From Acinetobacter bohemicus ANC 3994 (GTDB lineage: Bacteria > Pseudomonadota > Gammaproteobacteria > Pseudomonadales > Moraxellaceae): DNA of 64,000 nucleotides. Where the stretch lies: assembly GCF_000367925.1 (NCBI RefSeq), contig NZ_KB849175.1, positions 335,395-399,394 on the forward strand, given 5' to 3'. The position numbers and the translations under genes were made by a program. This document shows positions 30,001 through 38,750 of the stretch, one piece after another. The notes under the pieces are model-generated. The model did not search any database and was not told where the DNA came from. It saw nothing but the letters and a program-made list of their open reading frames with translations. Positions within the stretch are counted from its first letter, which is position 1; each line of letters starts with the position of its first letter.

Positions 30001-30198
30001 TTCCACAGCATTTGAAACTGACTGCTGTTGTACACCATTCGGTGCGATATACGTTGCATAAGCAATATTCTGAATAGTGCTTCCGACTTCAGGCATCTTC
30101 GCCGCATGACCGTACTGCGCTGACAATATAGACACTGCCAACGTGGATAACATGAAACTCATGTTCGGACTTACTTGAAATTGCTTCCGTCGCTGCAC
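24094..30198 (-). CDS. 2034-residue DUF11/SdrD-type protein with predicted C-terminal outer-membrane beta-barrel
   Basis: Exported protein; GTG at 30198 has AAGGG 9 nt upstream and is followed by a signal peptide. In order: an N-terminal module shared with the three ~900-residue paralogues (SxIxNIAxAxY), with a DSNKNGQFD Ca-loop near residue 128; a DUF11 repeat near 620-750; an SdrD/Cna-B-like domain near 760-830 (CNRNGIQDPGEIGVPG); a Big/invasin-like domain near 1115-1200; then about 780 residues of alternating amphipathic strands, many aromatic-flanked, from about 1250 to the end. The last part resembles a large outer-membrane barrel. It is the last gene of the locus. Function unknown; anchor or secretion pore is inference. 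Confidence 0.8.
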   Translation of the reverse strand: MQRRKQFQVSPNMSFMLSTLAVSILSAQYGHAAKMPEVGSTIQNIAYATYIAPNGVQQQSVSNAVEVSVSALYAIALTSPPVQDIEPSVRVIWANTLSNNSNASVNVQLEAVTINELSNIKIYIDSNKNGQFDANDQQLTTTVPLQVGQSVNLWVVATTSSSLKEGQQFNLPIKATVVEDSNKVPVAEDQNATATATDSAVSYGAKLVATKEVLQKTFEPSAVANYDLNYTLSISNQGQKTAKPTDVMVDGQLQKMVLLVDELPANTTFKSAQVKNAQAKILYKLANDRYSTVIPNDVNQINQLVVGFPQIDANTTEQVDLVISMNRNIAKTTVNNTYQVSYAVTDSQKTVLSNTASTVVGGSANISNNSGDFKNILATGSVNKPLYIAAQNASCNADRYSSDRVLIRIKSTKTGDIEKVIGVETGVNTGVFQYTLPTTFSDKGILDDAVLQTLKRDQVDIRLTDCLDAQGQSTGTITDISTNVLIDPYGTVFDAKTGAPVAGATVTLLDQNGQPIGNNIAFAIDAQTGDRISLPAKQVTNSAGEFVYPFVEAGTYSFVVDTSTIPGSSRYTFKSDTSVYPSFPADKAVDLKWSYAGQFTLNNGDPALNIDIPIDPEAPNSSSSLFVKKAASNKTAEIGEFEEYTVTVANRGTIDSSNVAITDTLPRGFIYVQGSMRVDGTKVDDPVGGKGPYLKLGLGTLTPNKEVKVQYRVYIGPNALNGDGINRVRAKDAQGIESNEASAKVEVVPGAMISDGFIVGKVFTDCNRNGIQDPGEIGVPGVRIYLEDGSYVITDSEGKYDFYGISAKTHVLKVDRTSLPLASELVLISNRQAGDPNSRFVDLKRGELHRADFAITDDTSQCSQPLMQRILDRKKQIEQDNTNLEQVLRSDLTLDPIFSKVSDVRGQPASGCISAQGVQANCNLDFSKEQIKELKQVQFEPDKTGIRPSVALPISEALVIPNGSPAELMSAVKMINLETALESAANNQLEILNLKDGQVLAYPQTSVQVKGAAGTQLQLWVNGEQVPEKRIGKRAVLPSLQVSGLDFIGVDLQAGRNTIEVRQVDMMGNTRDTKRIEVIAPDQLDKLQLEPSKAAAQANGYDRFNVALKIVDRHGTLVSSRTPITLDSSIGKIDLLDLDPKQPGIQVFVEGGTLVVPIQAPIEAGEGTLSVESGIFHASTPVRFLPDLRPIIAVGMLEGSINFKKFDPKQLSGINSNDGFEEELSEISSSHDGQRSTTGRAALFLKGRVKGEYLLTLAYDSDKDKNQRLFRDIRPDEYYPVYGDSAAKGFDAQSTSKLYVRVDKGRSYAMYGDYVTRTENDEGLSLGQYNRSLTGVRGAVETDQYKVTAFAAKTNTEQVVNEQRAMGISGPYGLGSVNAQDIRDNSEKVEVVTRDRNNPGLIITRTTLTRFTDYEVDSFSNSIYLKDPVPSVDADLNPVYLRITVESDQGGEEYTVGGVSGSMKITEQVKVGAAYVKSDNPLAQDQLASVNTVVKFANDKAKFIAEFARSESVNDGLDRLTQINAEPDASGKLSGNAGRIELNYAYKDLEMKLYHNQADSGFYNTAASITAGRKESGIKGRIQLNKIGLAKLEAIRTEDQLNGVNQGVSASIEREINRIVALELGLKYYDESADPATLNTTQIAPYHGTSVRTKLTSQLPWQGSNVFAEYEQDISEADRRVFALGANYQINTKLRAYGRHELVSSINGLYDLNSSQRRNVTVFGVDSKYNNNGTAFSEYRVRDGISAREAEAAIGLRNRWEIEKGFYANTSFEQTKALSNANNRSSDSTAASLGVEYLKNPNWKAVARIEARWADQADTILNNLGVAYKYSDDVTLLAKNVISQTDSKSQSSGDRLVDRFQLGLAYRDTERNRFDSLAKVEYRYDNNQTDLTKSYLKHVYIFSNHLNYHPTQDFTVSGQYAVKNVNTTFSGLESSGMTHMLSARAMYDINERWDAGVHTGALWSNMSSGQRILLGAEVGYLVAANLWVSGGYNFSGYKDDDLAESDTTLQGAYVRFRFKFDENLFASKNTLREP

Positions 30199-30255
30199 AG
30201 CGCTCTACCCTTTAACTAAATAGTCTAAATAAAAACAAATTTTAAAATTATGTGA

Positions 30256-30286
30256 TGTGAGCACCTGCATTTAGCAAATGCTCACA
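30256..30286 (-). other. Hairpin between the 907- and 2034-residue surface-protein genes
   Basis: TGTGAGCA (30256-30263) pairs with TGCTCACA (30279-30286), with an alternative inner stem GCATTT/AAATGC. No clean T-run follows on the minus strand. It could be a partial terminator, a processing site or an mRNA stabiliser within the operon. Confidence 0.5.
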
Positions 30287-30332
30287 TGCTTAATCCATTC
30301 ATTGCTGACGATTAGAAATCATCAAATGAATC

Positions 30333-33056
30333 TTAATTATTAACTTTAATGACGAACTCTAATACCGCACTTGTACTTGGTGCTAAAGGTGTTTTCTCAG
30401 CAGCAACGGTACCTGTTGAACCATCTAATAAAGCAGCAGTTGAAGTGTTCAATGTTGCATTTGTTGCAACTGGAGAAGCACTTGCAATCACTTTCAACGT
30501 GGTATAAGCAGGTGTGGCATCACTAATGACGACATTCGTTACATCTGCATTACCTTCATTGGTTGCCGTAATCTTATATTTCACACACTCACCTGGTTTA
30601 GCAGATACTGTGTTTTGAGTATAAACACCCGTAGCAACACCACTAGAACAGTTCGCTAAAGATTGTTCTTTCACCAAACGTACTTGACCATTCGTTACCG
30701 TGGTTAAATCAGTATTCACAAGTGCAACAACCGACTGACCGCCCGCCGTTGTAGGCAAGATGGTAAATACAACTGAACTTGGTGTTCCAGCAGTCGCATT
30801 TGTTGGTGCTTGAACTTTAATGAGTAAGTTAACAGCAGAGCCTTTTAGGATAGGTCCACCTACAGAAGGATTTAGCGCCTTAGCATCTAATAAAAATTTT
30901 GCAAGATCAGAATCTGTTACTAACTCATTTGCATCCGCAATACCGTCGTTATTTAAGTCAACAAATAAGCTGGTTACCCAACCATTTGCAGCCTGATCGT
31001 TGGTAAGCGTATATGGCAAACTACCAGTAGTCGCACCTTCAACAATGTTACCGTTGTTGGTCAAAGTATGTTTGTAAACTATCGTACCACCTGGTGCAAT
31101 TTGACCCGTGCGATCATTTTGCAGACTAAGTACGCGATTTGTTTCTACAGTTACACGGTCAGACATTACGTCAGTCAAACCAGTTGCAGGGGATGCAACT
31201 TTAAAGATCACTTCTTGATCACCTGCTGAAGCATTTGCAGGAGATGTTACAACAGCAACCAGTTTAACTGTACCAGCAGCGGGAATATTACCCGTATTAG
31301 TAATTGCAGCGCCTGTTGGGTTACCAGAACCATCTGCTAGGTAGTATTGAACTGTCCAGCCTGCAGGCAATGCCGGTGCTGTAGATAAATTAAAGTTATC
31401 TCCATTCGCGCCTTTATTTTCTACAGCTAATGGGAAATTAACTGATACACCTGGCTTAGCTGATTTAGTTTCAACATATTGCCCAGTATCTTTACCCGAT
31501 GCACCTGAAACAGAACCTACAGCACTATTCGTTGCATCGCCATTATGTAAATCCACTGTAGAAGCGGTTACTTCATCAATGGCTAAAGTTATGGTATCTG
31601 TCGCAGTCGGATTGGTAACAGGAACCGAGGTTAAAATGGTATTGATAGCCGATGCTGTAGAATACCCAGATGGCAACGTAATCTTAGCAACAACTTGATA
31701 TGTCGCAGCACTTGCAACTGGCCCAGTGTCAGCAATACCATCACCATTGGTATCGGTTAAAGGTGTTACACCATCCGCTTTGAACAGCTCAACAATACTA
31801 CCTGTTGGTAAAGTATTCTTGTTAACACTAAGGTTGAATACCTCTGTTACATTACCCGTATTATGGATAACAATCGGTTCACCGCTTCCTGATTTACCAA
31901 AGAAAGCCGGCACACCTTGAGCAATAGTATCAATTACAATTTGGTTATCTTTATTTGTCGCAGTTGTTGCATCTGCATCCGCATAAGCATCATCTGTACG
32001 ATCGTTAATTGTACCTTTTTTAACGCCCAGTACTGTAATGTCATTCGGGTTAGACGGTGTTTTACCTTCTGTACCAGGACCATCTGGATCAACTTCTGCA
32101 GTATTGGTAATAGTGCCTGCAGGCGTATTTAGATCGACTCTAACTTTGAATTTCAAAACACCACCACTGTTGGCAACAACAGTAGGAACAACTAATGTTA
32201 CTACACGACCAGTAACATTATATTTATCTGTATCAGCATCATCCGTTAATACTGTGCCATTGACCGTTGCTGAACCAGTAACATAAGTTAAACCAGCAGG
32301 AAGTACGTCGGTAATGGTAACGTCAGTTGCCGTAGTGTTACCTGTATTTTGATAAGCTAAGCTATATTCAACTTCACGCGCTGTCGTACTTGCTAGCGTC
32401 GCATCTACATTTTTTACACTTGCAGATTTAACCAAGCTAATGACCGCACCATTGGTAATTTTAACGGTATCAACGTTTTTAGCAGTGATACTTGTATCGA
32501 AACCACTGATTGCAGAAACAGTCAACTTACCAAGATCACCAGCTGTCACATTAGTACTAGCCGTTGTTGCTTGTACAATTAAGTTAACCGACTCACCAGC
32601 AGCTAAAGCGACACTAGTAACAGGCGTTTGACTGTCTGGAATACCATCTTTGTTGGCATCTAGATAAACATTTAAACCAGTAAAGTCATAGTTATCTGTA
32701 GTGCTATCACGTGTATCGTTATTCACAACACCCACGTTAAAGGTATCGCTACCATTACCTGTATTGGTTAAGGTATGAGATAAAGACACTTGACCATTGG
32801 CATTTGCAGTTTTGGTCTGGTCAGATACCAAAGTAAAACTAGCCACTTGTAAAACGGTAGTTGTCACTACGTTTGACGTAACAGTTTTAGAGTTACCTGT
32901 ACTGTCGGTATAACTTGCAGATGCAATGTTACTGATATTTGTACCCGCAGTTGGTGCCGCAGCATTCGCCGCAGGAACAAATGCAGCACCACCAGCAACC
33001 AATGCAATAGATGCGGCTAGTTGCGTGAACTTTAAACGTTGTGTTTGATTGGACAT
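30333..33056 (-). CDS. DUF11-repeat exported protein, 907 residues (paralogue D)
   Basis: A signal peptide (cleavage near Ala-Asn-Ala) is followed by about seven beta-sandwich repeats of the DUF11/TIGR01451 type. Typical repeat signatures are HTLTNTGNGSD, YQNTGNTTATDVTITDVLPAGLTYV and ATNEGNADVTNVVISD. Three Dx(N)xDG loops (DANKDGIPD, DTNGDGIAD, DLNNDGIAD) occur near residues 135, 440 and 703. The C-terminal domain has two cysteines flanking a variable loop. The protein is rich in Thr, Val, Ala and Asn. Paralogous in layout to the genes at 38751-41444 and 41464-44124. Function unknown. Confidence 0.82.
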   Translation of the reverse strand: MSNQTQRLKFTQLAASIALVAGGAAFVPAANAAAPTAGTNISNIASASYTDSTGNSKTVTSNVVTTTVLQVASFTLVSDQTKTANANGQVSLSHTLTNTGNGSDTFNVGVVNNDTRDSTTDNYDFTGLNVYLDANKDGIPDSQTPVTSVALAAGESVNLIVQATTASTNVTAGDLGKLTVSAISGFDTSITAKNVDTVKITNGAVISLVKSASVKNVDATLASTTAREVEYSLAYQNTGNTTATDVTITDVLPAGLTYVTGSATVNGTVLTDDADTDKYNVTGRVVTLVVPTVVANSGGVLKFKVRVDLNTPAGTITNTAEVDPDGPGTEGKTPSNPNDITVLGVKKGTINDRTDDAYADADATTATNKDNQIVIDTIAQGVPAFFGKSGSGEPIVIHNTGNVTEVFNLSVNKNTLPTGSIVELFKADGVTPLTDTNGDGIADTGPVASAATYQVVAKITLPSGYSTASAINTILTSVPVTNPTATDTITLAIDEVTASTVDLHNGDATNSAVGSVSGASGKDTGQYVETKSAKPGVSVNFPLAVENKGANGDNFNLSTAPALPAGWTVQYYLADGSGNPTGAAITNTGNIPAAGTVKLVAVVTSPANASAGDQEVIFKVASPATGLTDVMSDRVTVETNRVLSLQNDRTGQIAPGGTIVYKHTLTNNGNIVEGATTGSLPYTLTNDQAANGWVTSLFVDLNNDGIADANELVTDSDLAKFLLDAKALNPSVGGPILKGSAVNLLIKVQAPTNATAGTPSSVVFTILPTTAGGQSVVALVNTDLTTVTNGQVRLVKEQSLANCSSGVATGVYTQNTVSAKPGECVKYKITATNEGNADVTNVVISDATPAYTTLKVIASASPVATNATLNTSTAALLDGSTGTVAAEKTPLAPSTSAVLEFVIKVNN

Positions 33057-33095
33057 TTGGAACTTACCCCGATTGAATATTCAATGTCGATTTGT

Positions 33096-33590
33096 TTAGT
33101 TTTTGGTTTTGTCGCTATTAATACGTGTTTGAGCTGAAACCGTGACAGATTTTCCTGCTGGAAGCTCTGTAATAGTCCAACGTAATGCACGGTAGTCCTT
33201 AAGCGGAACATTCACCATTTGGTTACCCTCTTTGCGCTTTAAAGGCATCGGGGCAAAATTCATACCGTCTGTACTTGCTTGCACATTTTCTGGCTGTGAC
33301 TTACCCAAAAATTGGGTTTCTACTGGGATTGGTAAAGTCGCCGCAAGATTTTTAATTTTTCCAGCCGTGTTATTGGTATACGTCGCACGATACTCAATCA
33401 CATCATTCGGCTTGACTTTGGTGACTAGCTTAGCGGTCGATTTTCCATCTGCACTCGCACTAACCAGATAGGTTTTTAATTCTACTGATACAGGATCTTT
33501 TGATACTTTAGTTTCAGCACTTGCATTTACAGCTAAAAGTAAAGCCGCTACTGCAAATAGACCTGTTTTCCATTGACTTGTTAAATACAT
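33096..33590 (-). CDS. Single-domain DUF11-like exported protein
   Basis: A 164-residue protein starting at ATG 33590, with GGAG 9 nt upstream; a longer frame to 33659 lacks support. It has a signal peptide (cleavage near Asn-Ala-Ser-Ala) and one DUF11-like beta-sandwich (EYRATYTNNTAGKIKNL, then PIPVETQFLG). It ends 39 nt before the 907-residue paralogue and may be co-transcribed with it from the promoter near 33668-33696. It could be a minor subunit or periplasmic partner of the larger proteins; this is inference. Confidence 0.75.
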   Translation of the reverse strand: MYLTSQWKTGLFAVAALLLAVNASAETKVSKDPVSVELKTYLVSASADGKSTAKLVTKVKPNDVIEYRATYTNNTAGKIKNLAATLPIPVETQFLGKSQPENVQASTDGMNFAPMPLKRKEGNQMVNVPLKDYRALRWTITELPAGKSVTVSAQTRINSDKTKN

Positions 33591-33667
33591 ATTGCTTGCT
33601 CCAAAACGCACGATCCCATTTTTTGAACTGCAGTTTCGACTTTTCGATACCCTATTCAAACAAATGC

Positions 33668-33696
33668 TTAATAATTACAAAAATACATCATTTCAA
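33668..33696 (-). promoter_or_regulatory. Candidate internal promoter of the surface-protein locus
   Basis: On the minus strand TTGAAA (33696-33691) and TATTAA (33673-33668) are separated by 17 nt, about 70 nt upstream of the 164-residue gene, inside the 242-nt gap of the locus. It would give the last three genes their own transcript. Confidence 0.45.
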
Positions 33697-33832
33697 TACA
33701 CTTTTGTTGATAAATATCACACTTTTTTACGTTAAATACGAATTGATTCAAGCAAAGCAACTTTTATACCAACTTTGTCTATTTTGGTATTCCAGTTGCC
33801 TTTGCTTATTTAAAGTTTACTTACGCTCAGAA

Positions 33833-36800
33833 TTATTGTGTGACGCAGAATCTTAGGGAGCCAGCTGCAGCAGGATTTAACATTCCCGTTAAATTCCATT
33901 GCAATGAACTACCTGAGCTATTTGTACTACACGTGTTTCCGCTAGGCGTTGAGACGCAGCTGATGCTGCCAAGATTTGTACCCGTTGGTAAACTATCTTT
34001 GATTTTCACGTTCTGAAGTTTCTTGGTACTATTATTTTTATAGATAATTTCATACTCTAAATTATCTTGCTTTCTGGCTTGATTATTCACAGAAAAAGCA
34101 TTTTGATCAGCCGCCGAGGATGGGCAACTTGCAACAGCACGGACTTTTTTTGTCAATGTTAAGCCAGCACTGCCAATAAGTGTCATATCTTGACGTTTAA
34201 CAGTCTGCGCCGAAATTGTCTGCACAGGATTAGCCAAAGCCACAGCATAACTCGCTTGCAGTGCTCCAATATGCTGTGCACCTGCAACGGCATTTGTCGG
34301 CACATGTACACGCTGAACTAAACAAATATCCGCATTTGGCTGCAATAAAACTGAGTTTGCTACGCTTGGATTAAATAGAGTTTCTCCCGCATCCACATTG
34401 CCATTACAGTTGGTATCGCGATACACCAAAGCTTGCCACTGCTGATCATTGCTTGAGTTTGGCTGCTGAGAAAGCACTTGATTTAACTGTGTAAGCTGTA
34501 CTGGAGATTGCGCAACTAAACGATGTGGATATTCAGTCACATCGCCTGCTACAGCCGTATGCTGACCATCTTCAGTAAAGAGCACATTCAGGTTAGCATC
34601 ACCAAAATTATTGTTTGGATAGCTTACAGCAGCAGTTTTTGCCAGTGTGACTGTATCAGTATTTCGATTATAAGTTCCCGTTGGGCTAGAACCACTCACC
34701 GAGGTATATTCAGGTAAGTTGGTTTGTACGATACAGAACGTTGCTGGCAACTGGCTTTGATCAATACTAAAACGATACTCACCACTAGCATTCGTTGCTG
34801 TAGTCGCTAAGGATGTTGAACTACAATTGGTTAAACTAATCTTGCTATTAGCAATTTCAATTTCGCCTGTATCTTGAACAGCATTGTACGCTTTACTAAC
34901 ATCCCCTGTAGTACCACTATTATCAGTAAATACTTTACCTGAAACGATCACATCCAATGCTGTTCGTGTATTTTTATAGGTACATACAGTAATAACTGTA
35001 TTATTACTAACGGTAATTGTACGCCCAACCAATCCATCATTTAATGGCGTTCCACCATTACAAGCTGTCGTTATCGTATATTGACTTGCATTTCCACTGA
35101 TGAAACTTTCAGCTGGTAATGAAATGACATCTCCTGAATATACTGTTACCACACCACCTGATTCAATATTATTTCCGCTAGAAATAGAAACCATGCCAGG
35201 ATTGTTCGTTCCACCTGTGGTAACCACTTTTATCTGATCATTAATAACAGCATTTTTCCACTCTTTCACTAATCTAATTTGTTGTGGAATACGGCTATTG
35301 TTATATGTACAGGTAATTAACTTGCCCATATCACTAGCACCAATCGTTAAGGTGTTACTTTGTTTGGCATTCGTTCCAGACAATAAATTTGCCGTTGCTC
35401 CCCCACTCGCGGTACAACTCAGGATGGCATCATAGTTATCTTTGTTCATGGTTACAGTTGCGTCATAATTTGGGTCACCAGATGCATAGTCATTTAGACC
35501 TATTTCCGCACCTAATGTGATGGTGTCACCCGCATAGACGGTAATCGCAGTACCCGAATCGCTTGAAGTTGGCGCAGTGCTTTTAAATTTATTGGTGTTA
35601 ACTGCTAAACCCAACGTCGCAGGAATTGCAACCACATCACCTGTTTTTGCATTTGTCCATGTCTTGGTCAGTTTCAATGTCGCAGTTTTACGTGTGTTGG
35701 TATAAGTACATGTAATTCCTGTTGTACCACTAGATGGAATCGCTAAATTATAAGTGCCATCGTTATTGTTGGTCACTGTTCCTGCCGAACAAGTCGGTGT
35801 TGCGACTGTATAGTTACCATCACCTATATCAATGACTTCTTTTAATGTGACGCTGGTATTGTTTGCAATCAAAATACTAGAACTATCCGTTTGACTCGCC
35901 ACACCTGTCGCAATTGACTCGAGTTTTGCCAAGCCAGTAGTAGTATCTGCAGTAATCGTTGCCTTGTCATACTGCTTAGCATTTACCCATGTTTTTTGAA
36001 CTGTTAAAGTTGGGCCAGCCACAGAAACAGTATCAGTATCTGCAACACTACATACTCCTGTGCTTGTATTATAGCTACGCACAACACCACCTGAATTACT
36101 AGCAGTACAACTTACTCCTGAATTAGTCACCCCCGAAGGTGCTGCGACTGACGCAGTATTATTGGTAGTCGAAATACTGCTTGACGATATGGTTGCCGTT
36201 ACAATGACTTCATAGAACTCATCAGTATCTAGTTTTGGTAAGGCATATCCACTCTCGATCTGAGACGTTGTAGGCGTAGAACTTGGCGTACATTTATTAT
36301 TGTTTGCATTACTACAGGTCACACTGGTTTTTGTTTGATTGGTGCCAACAGCATCAGCCAACGTTGCCCCCATTACAGGGGTACTGCCTTTATTGGTGAC
36401 ACGTACCAAATAAGAAGTACTTTGCCCTCTTAGTAAGGCCGTTTCATTATTGGTTTTGGTAATATTTAAATCGGTCTGTGGATTAAGTCTGTTCACAAAA
36501 GTACACGTAATATCCGCCCCGCCTGTAACTAAATAGGTAGAAGGAATGGTGAGCACTCTACTTGAGTTAACCAAGCTACCAAAAGTTCCTGTATTCCCTG
36601 TTACAAGGCTATTGTCATCTCTACAACTGGCTTCTGTTAGGACATAGTTCGTGGGTGGTGAACTTTCTGTAATGGTGACATTCGTTCCTTTTACAGTCAC
36701 GGATAATGCTGTTGGATTCGCTGGAGCAGGAATCCCTGCACTAGATGTACTTATATTATTGAGTGTTTCTGTCAGGTTAGTCTTGCTAAACGAGAATGTT

Positions 36801-38746
36801 CCGGTTCCACCATAAGATATTTTTTGTACTTTAACAGTAGGCAGTCTTGTATTCATGAGATTACAAGTAATAACTGCACCTGCCGTGATACCACTGCTAT
36901 TAATGGTTAATGCATTTCCTGAAATGGAGGACGTTATAGTCGTTCCCGCTGCGTTTTTACAGGTGGCTGTTGAAAGCTCCCATCTCTGCCCTGTAGGCAT
37001 GGTTTCTGTGATCACCACATTATTAATACTACTAATAATAAAAGGTTGTACTCCCGACTTAGTAGTATCACTATCAACTTGAGTTGAGCTTCCTGGCATA
37101 TCAACAGCTACAGTTGCCGAACTTTGTAAGGTATTGGTTAAAGAATAACTAAATGTTCCAATACCACTCGTGGTTTCCTTATTTAATATAAGTGTGGCTG
37201 CGGCAACTGTCGTTTGTACACTACTACTGTTATTTGAAGTATCAATATCTGTATTGCCAATAGGTACATTTGTCGATGCAGTATTAGTGAGTATCACCCC
37301 TGTAGAGGGTGCAGTTGCCTGAATAATAACGGTACAGGTTGTGTTTTTAGCTCCACTAAAAGTACCACTAATCGTATTACTTGACTTTGTGGCAGAGCAG
37401 TTTTCACCCGATGTTGATGAGATTGTAGAAACAACAGATATAGGCGCAGATGAAAAATTAGCTGGCAATGTATCGGTGAATGTTGCCAATGCAGTCTGGC
37501 TAATTGGATTTTCACCCAAATTTGTCATCACCAATCGATATTGGACAGTACCATTTGTTCCAACAGTTAGAGGATCACTGCTAAATATTCCCGAAGTTCC
37601 TGCCCGTTGACTCTTCGCTATTGCAACATTCATCTGGGTTGGCGCGTCATCATCCAGAATTGTATAGGTGGTTGTACCATTTCCTGCTGAACCACAAACA
37701 GATGAAGAATATAAGTAAAAATTACTATCGTCTCTTTGAATGGTGACAGTAAATTGTTCGTCTTCCTCCTTAACATTATCATTTAAAATTTCTACAGGAA
37801 TACTTAATGTATAGGGTGTGCCCATCCCATAATCACCTGCTGGAATGGTTTTGGTAAACGTTTTATTAGTGCTGCCATTAATTTTGTAATCTAAATTGAT
37901 TTCAGCATTTTTGGGAGGTGTGCCATCATTTACATTAAAAGTTAAATTTAAACCGCCCGTAGGAATAACACCTACAATAATGACTTTAATATCTTGGGGA
38001 GTACCATTTTCAGGAATATTATAGTTTGCTGAGGCAAACTCAATAATTGGTTTTACCGAAATTTGAATTGCATCTAAAAAATTACCAAGCGAACCTGATG
38101 AGCCTGTGTCTGCTTTAAAACCTAAAACCGTTTGACCTGTTGTACCCGTGTAATTAAATGTTCCATTGTAATCTGCCCAAAATTTATTACCATTATAAGG
38201 CACAACACCTGATGACACATTACAGTTACCCGAAGCACAACTTAAAATTGTTCCTGCCCCATTTTGAGAGGTTGCTACACTGACAATCGTTTGTGCACCT
38301 GCACGTAACGACATTTTATCTATCGCACCACGGCCATTATGGCTCAATTTCCACGTTACAGGCTCACCCTGAATCAGACAGACGTTTTGCTGCATTTCTG
38401 AATATTCTTCAGCATTTAATTCAGCAAATACATTCCCTTGTCTTGCAGGAATATTACTAAACCCATGTGACCACAGCTCAATCAATTTACCAAACTGTGC
38501 AGTTGTACTACCACAGCCGCCACTCCCTTGCATACTTCTATGGGTTGTATTCCAGCCAGGCACATTTGCTGCATCAACCTGCACATAGCATGCCGTACCT
38601 AATGGGGTACTCTCAAAATCAAAATTTAAATAACTACGTTGGTAAGCTGCCTGAGCAACAGTAATACCACTGATTAGTACAGCAAACAGAATCAATAATT
38701 TTAGAACAGCATGATTAGCAAGTTTCATTATCTTGAATTTTTCCAT
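33833..38746 (-). CDS. About 1640-residue exported protein: lectin-like, Calx-beta, DUF11, SdrD_B-type domains
   Basis: In order: a signal peptide; a secreted-type N-terminal domain (about 35-240; FDFESTPLGTACY, GNVFAELNAEEYSEM) resembling glycan-binding or 'choice-of-anchor' modules; a Calx-beta domain (about 245-375) with DEQFTVTIQRDD; DUF11 repeats; several Cna-B/SpaA-like repeats (KLTKTWTNAKTGD, RLVKEWKNAVIND); an SdrD_B-like domain near 1265-1390; and a C-terminal two-domain module shared with the neighbours. Start: ATG 38746 chosen. ATG 38764 (GGGG 6 nt upstream) would overlap the previous gene's end, and ATG 38728 is also possible. Function unknown. Confidence 0.78.
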   Translation of the reverse strand: MEKFKIMKLANHAVLKLLILFAVLISGITVAQAAYQRSYLNFDFESTPLGTACYVQVDAANVPGWNTTHRSMQGSGGCGSTTAQFGKLIELWSHGFSNIPARQGNVFAELNAEEYSEMQQNVCLIQGEPVTWKLSHNGRGAIDKMSLRAGAQTIVSVATSQNGAGTILSCASGNCNVSSGVVPYNGNKFWADYNGTFNYTGTTGQTVLGFKADTGSSGSLGNFLDAIQISVKPIIEFASANYNIPENGTPQDIKVIIVGVIPTGGLNLTFNVNDGTPPKNAEINLDYKINGSTNKTFTKTIPAGDYGMGTPYTLSIPVEILNDNVKEEDEQFTVTIQRDDSNFYLYSSSVCGSAGNGTTTYTILDDDAPTQMNVAIAKSQRAGTSGIFSSDPLTVGTNGTVQYRLVMTNLGENPISQTALATFTDTLPANFSSAPISVVSTISSTSGENCSATKSSNTISGTFSGAKNTTCTVIIQATAPSTGVILTNTASTNVPIGNTDIDTSNNSSSVQTTVAAATLILNKETTSGIGTFSYSLTNTLQSSATVAVDMPGSSTQVDSDTTKSGVQPFIISSINNVVITETMPTGQRWELSTATCKNAAGTTITSSISGNALTINSSGITAGAVITCNLMNTRLPTVKVQKISYGGTGTFSFSKTNLTETLNNISTSSAGIPAPANPTALSVTVKGTNVTITESSPPTNYVLTEASCRDDNSLVTGNTGTFGSLVNSSRVLTIPSTYLVTGGADITCTFVNRLNPQTDLNITKTNNETALLRGQSTSYLVRVTNKGSTPVMGATLADAVGTNQTKTSVTCSNANNNKCTPSSTPTTSQIESGYALPKLDTDEFYEVIVTATISSSSISTTNNTASVAAPSGVTNSGVSCTASNSGGVVRSYNTSTGVCSVADTDTVSVAGPTLTVQKTWVNAKQYDKATITADTTTGLAKLESIATGVASQTDSSSILIANNTSVTLKEVIDIGDGNYTVATPTCSAGTVTNNNDGTYNLAIPSSGTTGITCTYTNTRKTATLKLTKTWTNAKTGDVVAIPATLGLAVNTNKFKSTAPTSSDSGTAITVYAGDTITLGAEIGLNDYASGDPNYDATVTMNKDNYDAILSCTASGGATANLLSGTNAKQSNTLTIGASDMGKLITCTYNNSRIPQQIRLVKEWKNAVINDQIKVVTTGGTNNPGMVSISSGNNIESGGVVTVYSGDVISLPAESFISGNASQYTITTACNGGTPLNDGLVGRTITVSNNTVITVCTYKNTRTALDVIVSGKVFTDNSGTTGDVSKAYNAVQDTGEIEIANSKISLTNCSSTSLATTATNASGEYRFSIDQSQLPATFCIVQTNLPEYTSVSGSSPTGTYNRNTDTVTLAKTAAVSYPNNNFGDANLNVLFTEDGQHTAVAGDVTEYPHRLVAQSPVQLTQLNQVLSQQPNSSNDQQWQALVYRDTNCNGNVDAGETLFNPSVANSVLLQPNADICLVQRVHVPTNAVAGAQHIGALQASYAVALANPVQTISAQTVKRQDMTLIGSAGLTLTKKVRAVASCPSSAADQNAFSVNNQARKQDNLEYEIIYKNNSTKKLQNVKIKDSLPTGTNLGSISCVSTPSGNTCSTNSSGSSLQWNLTGMLNPAAAGSLRFCVTQ

Positions 38747-38750
38747 TGAA

